Source of the DNA: DAIDHZ01 sp035480255
Lineage (GTDB): Bacteria > Chlamydiota > Chlamydiia > Chlamydiales > SM23-39
DNA: 17,092 nucleotides
Direction: 5' to 3'
NCBI GenBank assembly: GCA_964630875.1
Contig: CAZVXF010000025.1
Location: forward strand, 1-17,092
The number at the start of each line of letters is the position of its first letter. Positions within the stretch are counted from its first letter, which is position 1. Positions 1 to 9,100 of the stretch are shown piece by piece. A program made the translations under genes and the position numbers. The notes beneath the pieces are model-generated. The model saw only the letters and a program-made list of their open reading frames with translations. It searched no databases and was not told the origin of the DNA.

Positions 1-155
1 TTTCTCACGCCAACAACTTGGGATCTGCTGAATTACGCTTTCTTTTAGAGCCGATCAATATGTGTTATCCAACAGCCAATTTAGGATATAAAGCTGAATT
101 TGGTTCTGGGTATCAATCACACTTAATCACCCTCGGGACTGAGTGGAGATTTTAA
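1..155 (+). CDS. C-terminal end of an outer-membrane beta-barrel protein (partial)
   Basis: An open frame runs in from the left edge (codons start at base 3) and stops with TAA at 153-155, giving the last 50 residues of a protein. The visible part alternates polar and hydrophobic residues, with Gly and aromatic residues as in beta-strands, and ends in ...GTEWRF. A C-terminal Phe after an alternating strand is the usual signal for insertion of outer-membrane barrels by the Bam machinery. This fits a porin or MOMP-like protein, but the family cannot be named from this fragment. The next gene converges on it with a gap of only 4 bp, and I see no terminator hairpin between them. Confidence 0.6.
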   Translation, partial: SHANNLGSAELRFLLEPINMCYPTANLGYKAEFGSGYQSHLITLGTEWRF

Positions 156-159
156 CAAA

Positions 160-693
160 TTACCAAAAGTTGAAGTTCTGATCGTTTGATTCTTCAATCA
201 TACGATCATCTTCTTCTGTGAGGGGTGGCTTCTTAGGTTTGCAGATTGGACATTGGCACCCCTCTTCGACCACTTCATTCTGAGCTAAAAATGACAATTC
301 TAATTCCTGCATTGTTCTTTCGAAAGACTCTGGATGGTACATTTGTTCATAGGTTACTTTTTTCTTTAACAAGCAATCATAGACATCGAATCCCCAACCG
401 ATGAGAACACCTTCTCTAAAGACAAGAGGTGTCACATTTTTTTTGAGTAAACAGCATTGCTCAAGAGCTGTCGGGCGAGTGATATAAAACCAAACCCAGT
501 AAGTCTCCCCATCATGAGTAAAACATTGTGTCTTATCCGGTTCGTGCATAATCGTGCGCACTTTACAATGGGTCATTCCAAGACAGATTCTTGAAAGATT
601 CCAAATATTTTCTTGCGCGATGGACATGCTTGAAAGGCCCGAATTACACATACAACCAGACAATAACAATAAAGAAAGTCTTTTTATCACCAT
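160..693 (-). CDS. Putative lipoprotein with BamE/SmpA-OmlA-like core
   Basis: A 177-aa protein whose N-terminus is a lipoprotein signal: two basic residues (K4, R5), a Leu/Ser stretch and a lipobox L11-S12-G13-C14, so Cys14 would be lipidated and the protein anchored on the periplasmic side of a membrane. Residues about 30-115 have the pattern of the SmpA/OmlA (BamE-like) fold: a G-M-T motif, an E-P-D turn, an aromatic strand (YWVWFY), then LVFREGVLIGWGF. The acidic tail carries an unusual C-Q-C-P-I-C cluster at about residues 146-151. BamE proteins assist outer-membrane barrel assembly, which fits the neighbouring barrel gene, but the similarity is by pattern only. No strong Shine-Dalgarno sequence is visible; the start is fixed by the signal peptide. 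Confidence 0.6.
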   Translation of the reverse strand: MVIKRLSLLLLSGCMCNSGLSSMSIAQENIWNLSRICLGMTHCKVRTIMHEPDKTQCFTHDGETYWVWFYITRPTALEQCCLLKKNVTPLVFREGVLIGWGFDVYDCLLKKKVTYEQMYHPESFERTMQELELSFLAQNEVVEEGCQCPICKPKKPPLTEEDDRMIEESNDQNFNFW

Positions 694-700
694 GATTTAC

Positions 701-730
701 CAAATACTTGATGAGAGAATCTTGTGTCAA
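701..730 (-). promoter_or_regulatory. Candidate promoter for the lipoprotein gene
   Basis: Read on the minus strand there is a perfect TTGACA (725-730), an 18-bp spacer and a poor -10 TATTTG (701-706). The predicted transcript would begin only one or two bases before the ATG at 693, so the mRNA would be almost leaderless; this lowers confidence. Confidence 0.3.
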
Positions 731-827
731 TTGAATTGTCTCTTCAGTTATATTTATTTCGGAACCTATCATAGATAGCTTCCGATTCTTCAAACAATTT
801 CAGTTTATCGTCGGAGCGCAAAATAAT

Positions 828-2114
828 ATGTTAGAAATGAGTTCAGTAAAGAAAAATAAAGTGAATCTTTCTGACTATGATTGTCAGCAGGATATCGAAT
901 ATCGGCTATTACTTTCTGATCTTTCTTTTTTTGAACACGAAGTCTTACAAGAAATCTTTTTTAGTCCTCTAAAATTTCAAATCAAAAAAATTTGTAGAGC
1001 TCTCGATTGCGAAGAAGCAAAAATTCTACCTGTCTTAAAGAAATTTTCTAAATCTGGGCTCCTTGCCATTCAAGACGATACGGTTCTAGTCGACAAGGAA
1101 AAAAGAAAATTTTTTGAATTTCATTTGAAGCGGTTTGAGCCTGATTTTAAGCCAGATATGGAGTATCTCCAAGGCATTTTGCGTAAAGTGCCCATTCATG
1201 TGCTCCCAATTTGGTATGCCATCCCCCGCACTTCCAATAATATTTTTGAATCAATTGTTGAGAAATATCTTTATACGCCACAAAGTTTTCAACGATACCT
1301 GTCAGAATTGAGTTTCGCAAATCCGATCGCGCATCAAGTCATGAATGATGTCTTTACAAATCCAGACTTCCGAGTTTCATCGTCTGACATTATTACAAAA
1401 TACAATCTCTCAAGACAGGAATTTGAAGAAATACTTCTTATCCTAGAGTTTAGTTTTGTTGCATGTGTGACTTACTCTAAAGGAGAGGATCTTTGGTTAG
1501 AATGGGTGACCCCTTTCCATGAATGGCAAGAATATATTCTTTTCATTAAACAAACTGAAATCAATCCCATTCCTAAAGATAAAAAAATTATTCGTCATGA
1601 GAAAAGTGACTTTTGGTTTGTTGAAAAGCTCAACCATCAGCTCTCGCAAATTCAAAAAAAATCCTTACATAAGGACGAAAACATTGACAAGATTTTACAT
1701 CTACAGCTCGCAACATCTCAATTTTCTCTTTCTGAAACAGGTCACGAATTCATTCAGCTAACCCCTGAAAAACAAGCCCTTTTTCTCTATCGCCATCCAT
1801 TAAATCAAGCAGCTGATAAAAACATTCGAGAAGTGGAAAAATCAATGAAACGAGTCATTCGACATGACTGGATCTTTTTTGATGATTTTATGAAAGGATG
1901 TATCGCTTGTCTCAATGATTCCATGCCCGTTTGCTTAGCTCGGGTCGGTAAAACTTGGAAATATATTCTGCCCGTATATACAGATTCGGATATTCAATTC
2001 ATTCAACGCATTGTTTTTGAATGGCTTGCAGAAATCGGCATCGTAGCTACTGGTACATGCGACGGAAGGGATTGTTTTTCTGTCACTGAGTTCGGAAGTC
2101 TTTTTTTTCGCTGA
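828..2114 (+). CDS. Unrecognised 428-aa protein, possibly with winged-helix segments
   Basis: I do not recognise this protein. It has no signal peptide and no clear transmembrane segment, so it is probably cytoplasmic. It is rich in Phe, Lys, Glu and Ile. Three stretches look like helical bundles ending in a short beta wing: about residues 30-85 (FEHEVLQEIF ... VLKKFSKSGLLAIQDDTVLV), 165-230 (IITKYNLSRQEFEEILLILEF ...) and 345-428 (IQRIVFEWLAEIGIVATG ... FSVTEFG). Such repeated winged-helix-like units occur in DNA-binding and helicase-associated proteins, but no catalytic motif is visible. The chosen ATG has GGAG 11 bp upstream; an in-frame ATG at 837 is possible. It stands alone between a divergent lipoprotein gene and the TerC gene 74 bp downstream. 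Confidence 0.7.
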   Translation: MLEMSSVKKNKVNLSDYDCQQDIEYRLLLSDLSFFEHEVLQEIFFSPLKFQIKKICRALDCEEAKILPVLKKFSKSGLLAIQDDTVLVDKEKRKFFEFHLKRFEPDFKPDMEYLQGILRKVPIHVLPIWYAIPRTSNNIFESIVEKYLYTPQSFQRYLSELSFANPIAHQVMNDVFTNPDFRVSSSDIITKYNLSRQEFEEILLILEFSFVACVTYSKGEDLWLEWVTPFHEWQEYILFIKQTEINPIPKDKKIIRHEKSDFWFVEKLNHQLSQIQKKSLHKDENIDKILHLQLATSQFSLSETGHEFIQLTPEKQALFLYRHPLNQAADKNIREVEKSMKRVIRHDWIFFDDFMKGCIACLNDSMPVCLARVGKTWKYILPVYTDSDIQFIQRIVFEWLAEIGIVATGTCDGRDCFSVTEFGSLFFR

Positions 2115-2124
2115 TCGCAACCTC

Positions 2125-2140
2125 TCACAAGCAATTGTGA
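2125..2140 (+). terminator. Small hairpin after the 428-aa gene
   Basis: TCACAA-GCAA-TTGTGA is a perfect 6-bp stem closing a GCAA tetraloop, 10 bp after the stop codon. There is no following T-run, so it may be a weak terminator or mRNA 3'-end stabiliser. Confidence 0.3.
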
Positions 2141-2188
2141 ATTTAAAAGACTATATATCGTCATTTAAAATATATTTTGAATAACGCT

Positions 2189-2869
2189 ATGTTCGGCCAA
2201 GCATTTGCTCTCTACGATATACCCAAAATATTTTTTCTCGCATTTTTGGAAATTATTCTCTCTGCCGATAATGCGATCGTGCTTGGACTTTTTGCGGCTC
2301 ATTTACCTGTTGCACTCAGGCCTAAAGCTCTCTATATTGGCTTAGTTTCCTCGCTCATCATCCGTTCAATGACTATATTTTTGTTTATTTTCTTCATTCA
2401 CATTCGATGGATACAGATCCTTGGCGCAGCATATCTTCTTTTCCTATCCATCCAATATTTCATCAAAAAGAAAAAACTTAAACAGGAACCCACTCGTAGA
2501 AGTTTTTGGAAAACAATTGTGTTAATTGAGATCTTTGATATTATTTTTGCAATTGATTCAATCTTAGCAGGGATTGCTTTTATTAGTTCAGACAATCCAA
2601 AACATACCGAGTCAAAAATTTGGATCGTCTATGTAGGAGCGATGATAGGACTTTTCGCCATTCGATATGCATCTCATTGTTTCTCTAGAATTATTTCCAA
2701 ATTTCCGAACATGGAAAAAAGCGCCTATTTAATGATTGCGTGGATTGCAATTAAACTCATTTACGAATTATTCCCACATCCTTTAATATTGGAGTACTAT
2801 TACTGGGGAATATTTATCGTTTTATTCCTTTTTGGATTCTGGAAAAAAGGGCAACAGCATGTCGAATGA
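2189..2869 (+). CDS. TerC-family integral membrane protein
   Basis: A 226-aa polytopic membrane protein with about seven hydrophobic helices. It has the two hallmark TerC-family acidic motifs: E-I-I-L-S-A-D-N-A at about residues 21-29, and E-I-F-D-I-I-F-A-I-D-S at about 114-124. In this family the intramembrane Asp/Glu residues are thought to bind or move divalent metal ions (tellurite-resistance TerC, Mn2+ exporters such as Alx/MntP-like YkoY). The exact substrate cannot be read from sequence; metal homeostasis is an inference. I start at the ATG at 2189; a TTG at 2177 would add four residues. Neither start has a good Shine-Dalgarno sequence. Its last 11 bp overlap smpB, so the two are probably co-transcribed and translationally coupled. 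Confidence 0.88.
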   Translation: MFGQAFALYDIPKIFFLAFLEIILSADNAIVLGLFAAHLPVALRPKALYIGLVSSLIIRSMTIFLFIFFIHIRWIQILGAAYLLFLSIQYFIKKKKLKQEPTRRSFWKTIVLIEIFDIIFAIDSILAGIAFISSDNPKHTESKIWIVYVGAMIGLFAIRYASHCFSRIISKFPNMEKSAYLMIAWIAIKLIYELFPHPLILEYYYWGIFIVLFLFGFWKKGQQHVE

Positions 2870-3299
2870 ATTGGTCTCTAATCGAAAAGCAGGCCATGAC
2901 TATGAAATTTTAGAGACATTTGAAGCAGGCATCATTCTTCTTGGCACAGAGATTAAATCTCTTCGTAACCACGGTGGCTCTTTACAAGACTCTTTCGTAG
3001 ACGTGCGTGGAAATGATTTTCTGCTGATGAATTCCAGCATCGCGCCCTATACTTTTGGCAATGTGTTTAATCATGAAGAAAAGCGTCCGCGCAAACTTCT
3101 TCTACATAAGCGTGAAATCGAAAAGCTCCGCAATACCGTCATGCAAAAGGGCCTCTCCCTAATTCCCCTTTCGATCTATTTGAACAAAGGGATTGCCAAA
3201 GTAAAAATCGCACTCGCGAAAGGCAAAAAAAGCTACGACAAGCGATCCGCCCTCAAAGAAAGAGAGCACCGCCGTTCGATGGAGCGTGAAGGCGAATAA
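2859..3299 (+). CDS. smpB: SsrA-binding protein SmpB
   Basis: SmpB (146 aa here, normal for the family) binds tmRNA and brings it to stalled ribosomes for trans-translation. Diagnostic features are the N-terminal N-R-K-A-(G/R)-x-x-Y-E-I block, G-T-E-I-K-S-L-R, the A-P-Y-x-x-G-N segment followed by H-x-x-x-R-x-R-K-L-L-L-H, the basic G-K-K-x-Y-D-K-R motif, and an Arg/Lys/Glu-rich C-terminal tail that follows the mRNA channel in known structures. The ATG at 2859 is chosen because it gives the standard N-terminus and has AAAGG 8 bp upstream; this ribosome-binding site lies inside the end of the TerC gene. An upstream TTG (2832) would add nine non-conserved residues. Confidence 0.96.
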   Translation: MSNELVSNRKAGHDYEILETFEAGIILLGTEIKSLRNHGGSLQDSFVDVRGNDFLLMNSSIAPYTFGNVFNHEEKRPRKLLLHKREIEKLRNTVMQKGLSLIPLSIYLNKGIAKVKIALAKGKKSYDKRSALKEREHRRSMEREGE

Positions 3300-3309
3300 A
3301 AGTTCGATT

Positions 3310-3337
3310 ACATCGGTGGTTTTCGGTGTCGTTTTTT
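3310..3337 (+). terminator. Probable Rho-independent terminator after smpB
   Basis: ACATCGG (3310-3316) pairs with TCGGTGT (3323-3329) in a 7-bp stem containing two G-T pairs around a 6-base loop, followed two bases later by six T residues (3332-3337). It would end the TerC-smpB transcript before dnaN. Confidence 0.5.
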
Positions 3338-3360
3338 CCCTAGATTTTTACCTACAATAC

Positions 3361-3389
3361 TTGAACCCAAACTCACGATATGTTATACC
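3361..3389 (+). promoter_or_regulatory. Candidate promoter for dnaN-recF
   Basis: TTGAAC (3361-3366), a 17-bp spacer and TATACC (3384-3389) resemble a main-sigma promoter. It lies after the putative smpB terminator and about 28 bp before the dnaN start. Confidence 0.45.
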
Positions 3390-3416
3390 GTTGAAAATTA
3401 AGTGGAGCACAAATCA

Positions 3417-4550
3417 ATGAAAGTCGTCATTGTAAAAACGGAATTGGTCAATATTATCGGGAAAATCCAAAGCATCGTTCCAAGTAAACCATCTTCCCCT
3501 ATCTTAGCCCATGTATTACTTGAAGCAATCGATGGACATCTCGTTGTAAGCGCAACAGATCTTTCTGTGACAATTCGCTGCTCTACTCATGCTACAATTG
3601 TAGAGGAAGGGTCCATTGCTTTGCCCGCGAAAAGATTTTTTCAACTCGTCAGAGAACTGACAGCTCCCCAAATCAAGATTAGTACTCTAGCAAATGATTG
3701 CGCAGAAATCACAACAGGAACTTCTGTATTCAAAATCCATGGAATGAATAAAGCGGAATTCCCCCATCCTCCGGATCTCGCAGGCTCTGCTGGTTTTTCG
3801 ATCCCAAATATTGTGCTAAAAGAAATGTTAACGCAAACTTCATTTTGTGCGGCACGCGAAGACAGTCGCTATACACTCAACGGTGTTCAATTGCAATTGC
3901 AAGGACAAAAAGCGACATTGATTGGGACAGATGGAAAAAGACTTGCTAAAACGGCATCGGAAGTTCAATGCGATCCGGCAACTCACGGTCAGTATGTGAT
4001 TTCATTAAAAGCGGTCGACGAGATATGTAAACTCTTGGATGAGAGCAATCATCCAGTACATGTCCTTGTATCCCAAGATAAGATCTCCATTGACAGTGCG
4101 TCAACAACACTCACAGCAAAACTATTAGCAGGTCAGTATCCTGACGTCGAGCGCGTGATCCCAACAAAGCTCAATATGCAATTCTCCATTCATCGCGAAG
4201 AGCTCATGTCTTTGTTACGACAAGTCTCTCTTTTTACCTCAGAAACGAGTCATTCAGTCCGATTTAGCTTTGAAACTGGACAACTACACCTTTCTGTCAT
4301 CAGTGCAGAGGTCGGCGAAGGACGGGTGAGCATGCCTGTTGATTATGCAGGCGAAAGATTGGATATCGCCTTTAATCCACATTTTTTTATTGATATTTTG
4401 CGTCACAGTAAAGATGAAACCGTACGTTTCGGACTCATCGACTCACATAATCCAGGACTTGTCACCGATTCAAGTCCTGCAATGTTTGTGATCATGCCCA
4501 TGCGCTTAAATGAAGTTGAAACGCGCAAAGAGGCAGTCACTGTTTCTTAA
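3417..4550 (+). CDS. dnaN: DNA polymerase III beta sliding clamp
   Basis: This 377-aa protein forms the ring that tethers the replicative polymerase to DNA. Recognition is from the N-terminal SPILAHVLLEA block, L-P-A-K-x-F-F-x-L-V-R-E-L, the V-L-K-E-M-L-x-Q-T-x-F-x-x-A-x-(E/D)-x-S-R-Y motif with L-N-G-V, G-T-D-G-K-R-L-A, A-G-Q-Y-P-D-V-E-R-V-I-P, and the near-terminal V-I-M-P-M-R-L. The ATG at 3417 has GGAG nine bases upstream; a GTG at 3402 would overlap that site and is unlikely. Clamps normally end at or just after M-P-M-R-L; here there are 13 more residues, and the extra coding sequence overlaps the start of recF. Confidence 0.96.
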   Translation: MKVVIVKTELVNIIGKIQSIVPSKPSSPILAHVLLEAIDGHLVVSATDLSVTIRCSTHATIVEEGSIALPAKRFFQLVRELTAPQIKISTLANDCAEITTGTSVFKIHGMNKAEFPHPPDLAGSAGFSIPNIVLKEMLTQTSFCAAREDSRYTLNGVQLQLQGQKATLIGTDGKRLAKTASEVQCDPATHGQYVISLKAVDEICKLLDESNHPVHVLVSQDKISIDSASTTLTAKLLAGQYPDVERVIPTKLNMQFSIHREELMSLLRQVSLFTSETSHSVRFSFETGQLHLSVISAEVGEGRVSMPVDYAGERLDIAFNPHFFIDILRHSKDETVRFGLIDSHNPGLVTDSSPAMFVIMPMRLNEVETRKEAVTVS

Positions 4551-5568
4551 AAAGATCTATCTTCATCATTTTCGCAATCACGAGAATCGAGAATTTGTCT
4601 TTGGCCCTCACATCAACGTGATCTATGGCGATAATGCACGAGGGAAAACCAATCTCCTTGAAGCTATTTCTCTGATCTCAACAGGGAGATCTTTTCGAAC
4701 ACAGCATCTCTTTGAAATCATTCAAGAAGGTAAAAAATTCTTTTATATTGAAGCGACATTTGAGCAAGCAGGCGTTGAGCAAACAATCAAAATGTCCTTT
4801 GATGGAAAGGAAAAAAAATTGCAGATCAATTCCACAGAATTTTCATCGTTCAATCCGCTTTTAGGCAGTTTTCCTTCGATCTTTTCACTTCCAAGCGATA
4901 TGGAATTAGTCACAGACTCTCCCGCGCATAGAAGACGTTTTCTCAATCTTCACCTTGCGCAAAGCGATCCAATGTATGTGCACTATCTTGCCCGATTTTG
5001 GCGCGCCTGCAAACAGCGCAATTGTCTGTTAAAATCCAGGAATCTAGAACTGATTTTCTGCTACGAAACAGAAATGGCCCAAGCCGCATCCTATCTTTTT
5101 CATGCGCGAAAAATGTTTCTCGATCAATTGCGGGAGCCTCTTCTCCAGCAAACGATCAGCTCTCATGAATCGATTGCGCTCCATTTCAAATCCACCTACC
5201 CTCCCCTGGCTCATGACTACCAAGAACATTTAAAAAAAATGCGCACAAGAGAACAAGATACAGGCATTACACTGCATGGACCTCACCGAGATGATTTTGT
5301 GATTTTGATCAATGACAAATCGGCACAAACATATGCAAGTGAAGGACAAAAAAAAACAATTGTGACCGCACTTCGCTTCTGTCAGTGGCATCATCTAATA
5401 GAAAAAACGCAATCCCCTCCTCTTTTTGTCATTGATGATTATGAAGGAATGCTCGATGAAATCAGACAAATACATCTAAAAGCTGTTCTGAAAACAATGG
5501 GTCAAGTATTTGTCACCACTCCGCATTTAATCGGTACCTTTGAAAACAGCACCTACCATAAGATCTGA
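4510..5568 (+). CDS. recF: DNA replication/repair ATPase RecF
   Basis: RecF is an SMC-like ATPase that loads RecA at single-strand gaps. The 352-aa protein shows an N-terminal L-x-x-F-R-N motif, a Walker A box G-D-N-A-R-G-K-T-N at about residues 40-48, the conserved S-P-A-H-R-R-R-F-L-N segment, G-P-H-R-D-D, an ABC signature S-E-G-Q-K-K-T, and Walker B L-F-V-I-D-D followed by a D-loop-like G-M-L-D-E. The ATG at 4510 overlaps dnaN by 41 bp and has no Shine-Dalgarno sequence. It adds about ten residues before the point where other RecF proteins begin. A non-standard CTG at 4540, preceded by AAGAGG, would give a more typical N-terminus, but I keep the ATG. The gene ends 14 bp from the convergent PPTase gene. 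Confidence 0.93.
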   Translation: MKLKRAKRQSLFLKKIYLHHFRNHENREFVFGPHINVIYGDNARGKTNLLEAISLISTGRSFRTQHLFEIIQEGKKFFYIEATFEQAGVEQTIKMSFDGKEKKLQINSTEFSSFNPLLGSFPSIFSLPSDMELVTDSPAHRRRFLNLHLAQSDPMYVHYLARFWRACKQRNCLLKSRNLELIFCYETEMAQAASYLFHARKMFLDQLREPLLQQTISSHESIALHFKSTYPPLAHDYQEHLKKMRTREQDTGITLHGPHRDDFVILINDKSAQTYASEGQKKTIVTALRFCQWHHLIEKTQSPPLFVIDDYEGMLDEIRQIHLKAVLKTMGQVFVTTPHLIGTFENSTYHKI

Positions 5569-5582
5569 ACAGAGGTATCCCC

Positions 5583-6149
5583 TCAACTTTGGATTCGTAT
5601 TCCTTGCATTTCAATAGCGACTGCAGCAGAAAGTTTATAGGGAACAGGAATGGATCGAACATAGGTTCTTTTAACTAAAATCCAATTCTTTCCAGAACAA
5701 TCCCATTCTTTCATATTGTCCTGTAATCCGATCCCTAAAGCCTTTAAACAGGCCTCTTTACGATTCCAAATTTCCCAAAAACGGGCGATTTTCTTTGTTT
5801 TGCATGCATAAATATATGCTTGTTCTTTCCATGAAAAATGATCTTGTATGATCTGCTTCATTTCTTCAATCGGGCGAATGATTTCAATATCAATTCCTAC
5901 TGGCGATCCCCAATTAAAACAAATGGCAAGATGCTCTTGGCAATCAGATAGATTGAAATTCAGAGGTGAATTTGGAATGTATAGTTTTCCTTTGGAAGTT
6001 CGTTCAAGATGAAAGGGAGCCTTTAAGTATCTACAGAGAATTTGATAAAGAATTTCTTCATGGGAACCAGTAGAGGCCCCAAGCCAAACATGAATTGCAT
6101 GGGTATCAGCCGGAGGATCTTGCGTGAAAAAAAGGATCTTTTTTTTCAT
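5583..6149 (-). CDS. 4'-phosphopantetheinyl transferase (Sfp/AcpT type)
   Basis: This 188-aa enzyme should transfer the phosphopantetheine arm of CoA to a carrier-protein serine, making the NRPS next door active. It has the three family motifs: an N-L-S segment at about residues 66-69, V-G-I-D-I-E at 84-89 (Mg2+ ligands D87 and E89), and W-x-x-K-E-A-C-L-K-A-L-G at 128-139 (E132 ligand, K136). It is a little shorter than Sfp (224 aa). The first motif reads N-L-S-D-C where Sfp-like enzymes usually have S-H-S. It lies directly after the synthetase, the stop and start overlapping as ATGA, so both are made from one mRNA. A dedicated role in arming the two PCP domains (Ser554 and Ser1566 of the NRPS) is strongly suggested by position; fatty-acid ACP is normally served by a separate AcpS. 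Confidence 0.9.
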   Translation of the reverse strand: MKKKILFFTQDPPADTHAIHVWLGASTGSHEEILYQILCRYLKAPFHLERTSKGKLYIPNSPLNFNLSDCQEHLAICFNWGSPVGIDIEIIRPIEEMKQIIQDHFSWKEQAYIYACKTKKIARFWEIWNRKEACLKALGIGLQDNMKEWDCSGKNWILVKRTYVRSIPVPYKLSAAVAIEMQGIRIQS

Positions 6150-9100
6150 AAAAATCCGATTTTTCGGTAATAATTGATATATTTTTTAAACAGCTTCTCA
6201 TCGATTTTGGGACATTTGATTTTTTCTTTCCTCAGGGCTTTTTTTACATGATCATCGCTAAGAGGAAGAATTTTAATGGGTTTAGAAAAGTCGACATCTG
6301 CGAGTAACGAAGCGAGTGCTTGGTATCTTTTGTCGTGAGTTGTTTTTGCTTGATTTACGAGCATTTTTTGCCATTCGGTAGCTTCAATCAAAGTCAGGGA
6401 GTAGCCGAATTTTTTTAGGTATTTAAATAGAGTTTTATAGAGGGTAGGCCGTGGGTTAATCACATGAAATTGAGAATTGATCCATTGAGGATCCTTAGAA
6501 ATGAGGTGCATGGTCTCACAGATAAAGTCCACAGGCGTAAGATCATCGTATAAATTAAGGTCTGGAGCTTTTTTTAATAGCAAAGAGATTTGAATTAAGC
6601 GAAAGAGAAAGTCTTCTGTTGGTCCAGAGCCAATTTTTGAATCCCCGCTTACACGCGGAAGTCTAAAAATATTGCAAGGAATACCTCTTTTTCGAGCCAT
6701 TAAAATCAGTTTTTCTGCAACCCATTTACTTTGGACATATCCATTTGAAATATCTTTGCTATTTTCAATATCTGCATCTTCAGAAATTGGCATTTTTTGA
6801 ATCGCATCTAAAACAGCAACAGTAGAAATAAAATGAAGTGGTTTTAAATGATGCATGCTTGCAAGTCGGATCATCTCTTGCGTACCAAAAACATTTGCCA
6901 TTTTATGTTTCTCATAAGACATCGCATGATTCACAAATGCGCCGATGTGAAAAATGGAATCGATTTCACGCGCAAGTTTTTGAAATTCTTCTTCTTTGAG
7001 ATTCAGATGGATTTTTTCCAAATCTCCATTCACAGCAATGATCCTCTTTCTATAAGTTGGGTTCCAGAGAGAATACTTTTTTAAGGTGTTTATAATTCTC
7101 GATAAAGCTTCTTCTTGTGTTTTTCCTCTTGAGAGACAAAAGATGTTTGCTTTTGTATTTTGCAGAAGTTTTTTAAGAAAAAAAGCGCCAACAAACCCAG
7201 TCGACCCGGTCAGAAATATATTTTTTGGATGTAAATATTGCTCGAATGTTGCCTTCGGCACTTTTTTTCCTTGAATGGCAGCATCTAAAATTGCCTCTTG
7301 TTCACACCAAGTTGAAAAAGGTGCTTTAGAGGTAGAAAAATTGCCTTTTTGTAATTGATCGATTTTTTGTGCATATTTTTCTAAAGTAGACTCTTCAAAA
7401 ATTAGACTTACAGGAACATTCACATTGAGTTTTTTTCGTACTTGAGAGTGGAGCTGCATAGCAAGAATAGAGTGGCCCCCGAGATGAAAAAAATCGTCCG
7501 ATCGACTGATTTGAGGTCTTTTTAATAGATGAGACCAAATTTGAGATAAAATCATTTCGTTGTGTGTTGTGGGACTGTGAAAATGTGTCTTCGCGATTTG
7601 TCGTTTCTTAGGAAGAGCATTGATATCGATTTTGCCATTGGGAGTGATTGGGAACTTCTCTAACAATATAAAGAAGCTGGGCATTGAATATTTGGGAAGT
7701 TTTTCGCTTGTATAAGTTCGAATATCCAAAATACTTAAATCTTTGTCTTTTTTCTTCTCGATGTAGGCGACGATCGTATCTCCTTCAGCTCGAGCAACGC
7801 AATCCGTCACACAAGGATGTTCGCGGATGACTTCCTCAATCTCGCCAAGCTCAATACGAAATCCTAAAATTTTTACCTGAGTATCTAGGCGGCCAAAATA
7901 TTCAAGATTTCCATCTGCTCGAAAGCGAACGATATCACCACTTTTATAGAGTTTTCCTTCCCCAAAAGGATTGTGTATGAATTTTTCGTTTGTTTTTTCA
8001 GCATCGAATAAATATCCTTTAGCGAGCCCATCTCCTCCGATATAAAGTTCTCCATAGACTCCAACGGGAACCATCTGTTGATTTGAATCAAGGACATACA
8101 CTTCTGTTCCAGGGACTGCTTTTCCTATAGGCACGTTATGTAGTTCAGACTGTACAGTATACGTTGTTGTAATATGATTTTCCGTTGGGCCATACGCATT
8201 GAGAATGTGACAAGAGCTAAGGTGTTGATATGCAACACTTGCGCTAACTGCCGACATCGCTTCTCCTGTGGAACCTAAAAAGCGGACATTGTTTAGATAG
8301 GATAATGCTTCCTCAATCATTAAGACGAAAAGGCGCGCTGAGAGAAATAGATGAGAGATTTTTTCCTGCACAATAAAATGGCCGAGCTCAGATGCTGAAA
8401 ATTTCTTTTGAGGATAAATGCAAAGCGTTGCTCCATTTAAAAGGGCTCCCCATGTTTCCGCTGCGAGCATATCAAAAGAGAGATTGGAGATTTGCAACAT
8501 TCGGTCATTTGGGCCGATTTTCATCCAGGTAGGCTTTTTTAATAAACGGATCACGCCCAGATGCGTATATTCAACTCCTTTCGGCTTTCCTGTAGACCCC
8601 GAGGTATAATTGATATGGCAAATATCTAGAGGGTCGATGGGGATGTTCAGATTGGATGTGCTGTTTTGATCTTCACAGAGTTCATTGAATAAAGACTGAT
8701 CGATCATCAATTTTATCTTGCTTTGCTCGATCATATATTGCCTTCTCTCTAGAGGATAGGTCTCATCAATTGGAACATATGCAGCGCCCAATTTTAAGAT
8801 CGCTAAAATGGCAACAATCAGATCGTCAGAGGCCTTTAAATAAAGGCCCACAAAATCGTTTTTTTTCACACCCTTTTTTTGCAAAGCAAATCCAAGTCTA
8901 TTTGCTTTTTCGTTGAGCAATTGATAAGTCGTAATTTTCCCTTCATAACGTAGAGCTACTTTCTTTGGATTTTTTTTTGCGATTTCTTCGAAAAGAACAG
9001 GAATCGCAGAATGACGCGGATACTTCGGTTTTAGTTTTTTCAAAAACAGATTCTGTTCGTTGGTTGACAGGATGGAGAGAAAACCGATTTTCTCTGTAGG

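Noticed and set aside
554..778. 74-aa plus-strand frame
   Set aside because: It lies mostly antisense to the lipoprotein gene, whose signal peptide and lipobox show which strand is coding.
2832..2858. Upstream TTG start for smpB
   Set aside because: It would add nine residues absent from SmpB proteins, while the ATG at 2859 has a ribosome-binding site and the standard N-terminus.
5566..5590. Terminator between recF and the PPTase gene
   Set aside because: Only a 4-bp GAGG/CCTC stem is present and no T-run; not enough to call.
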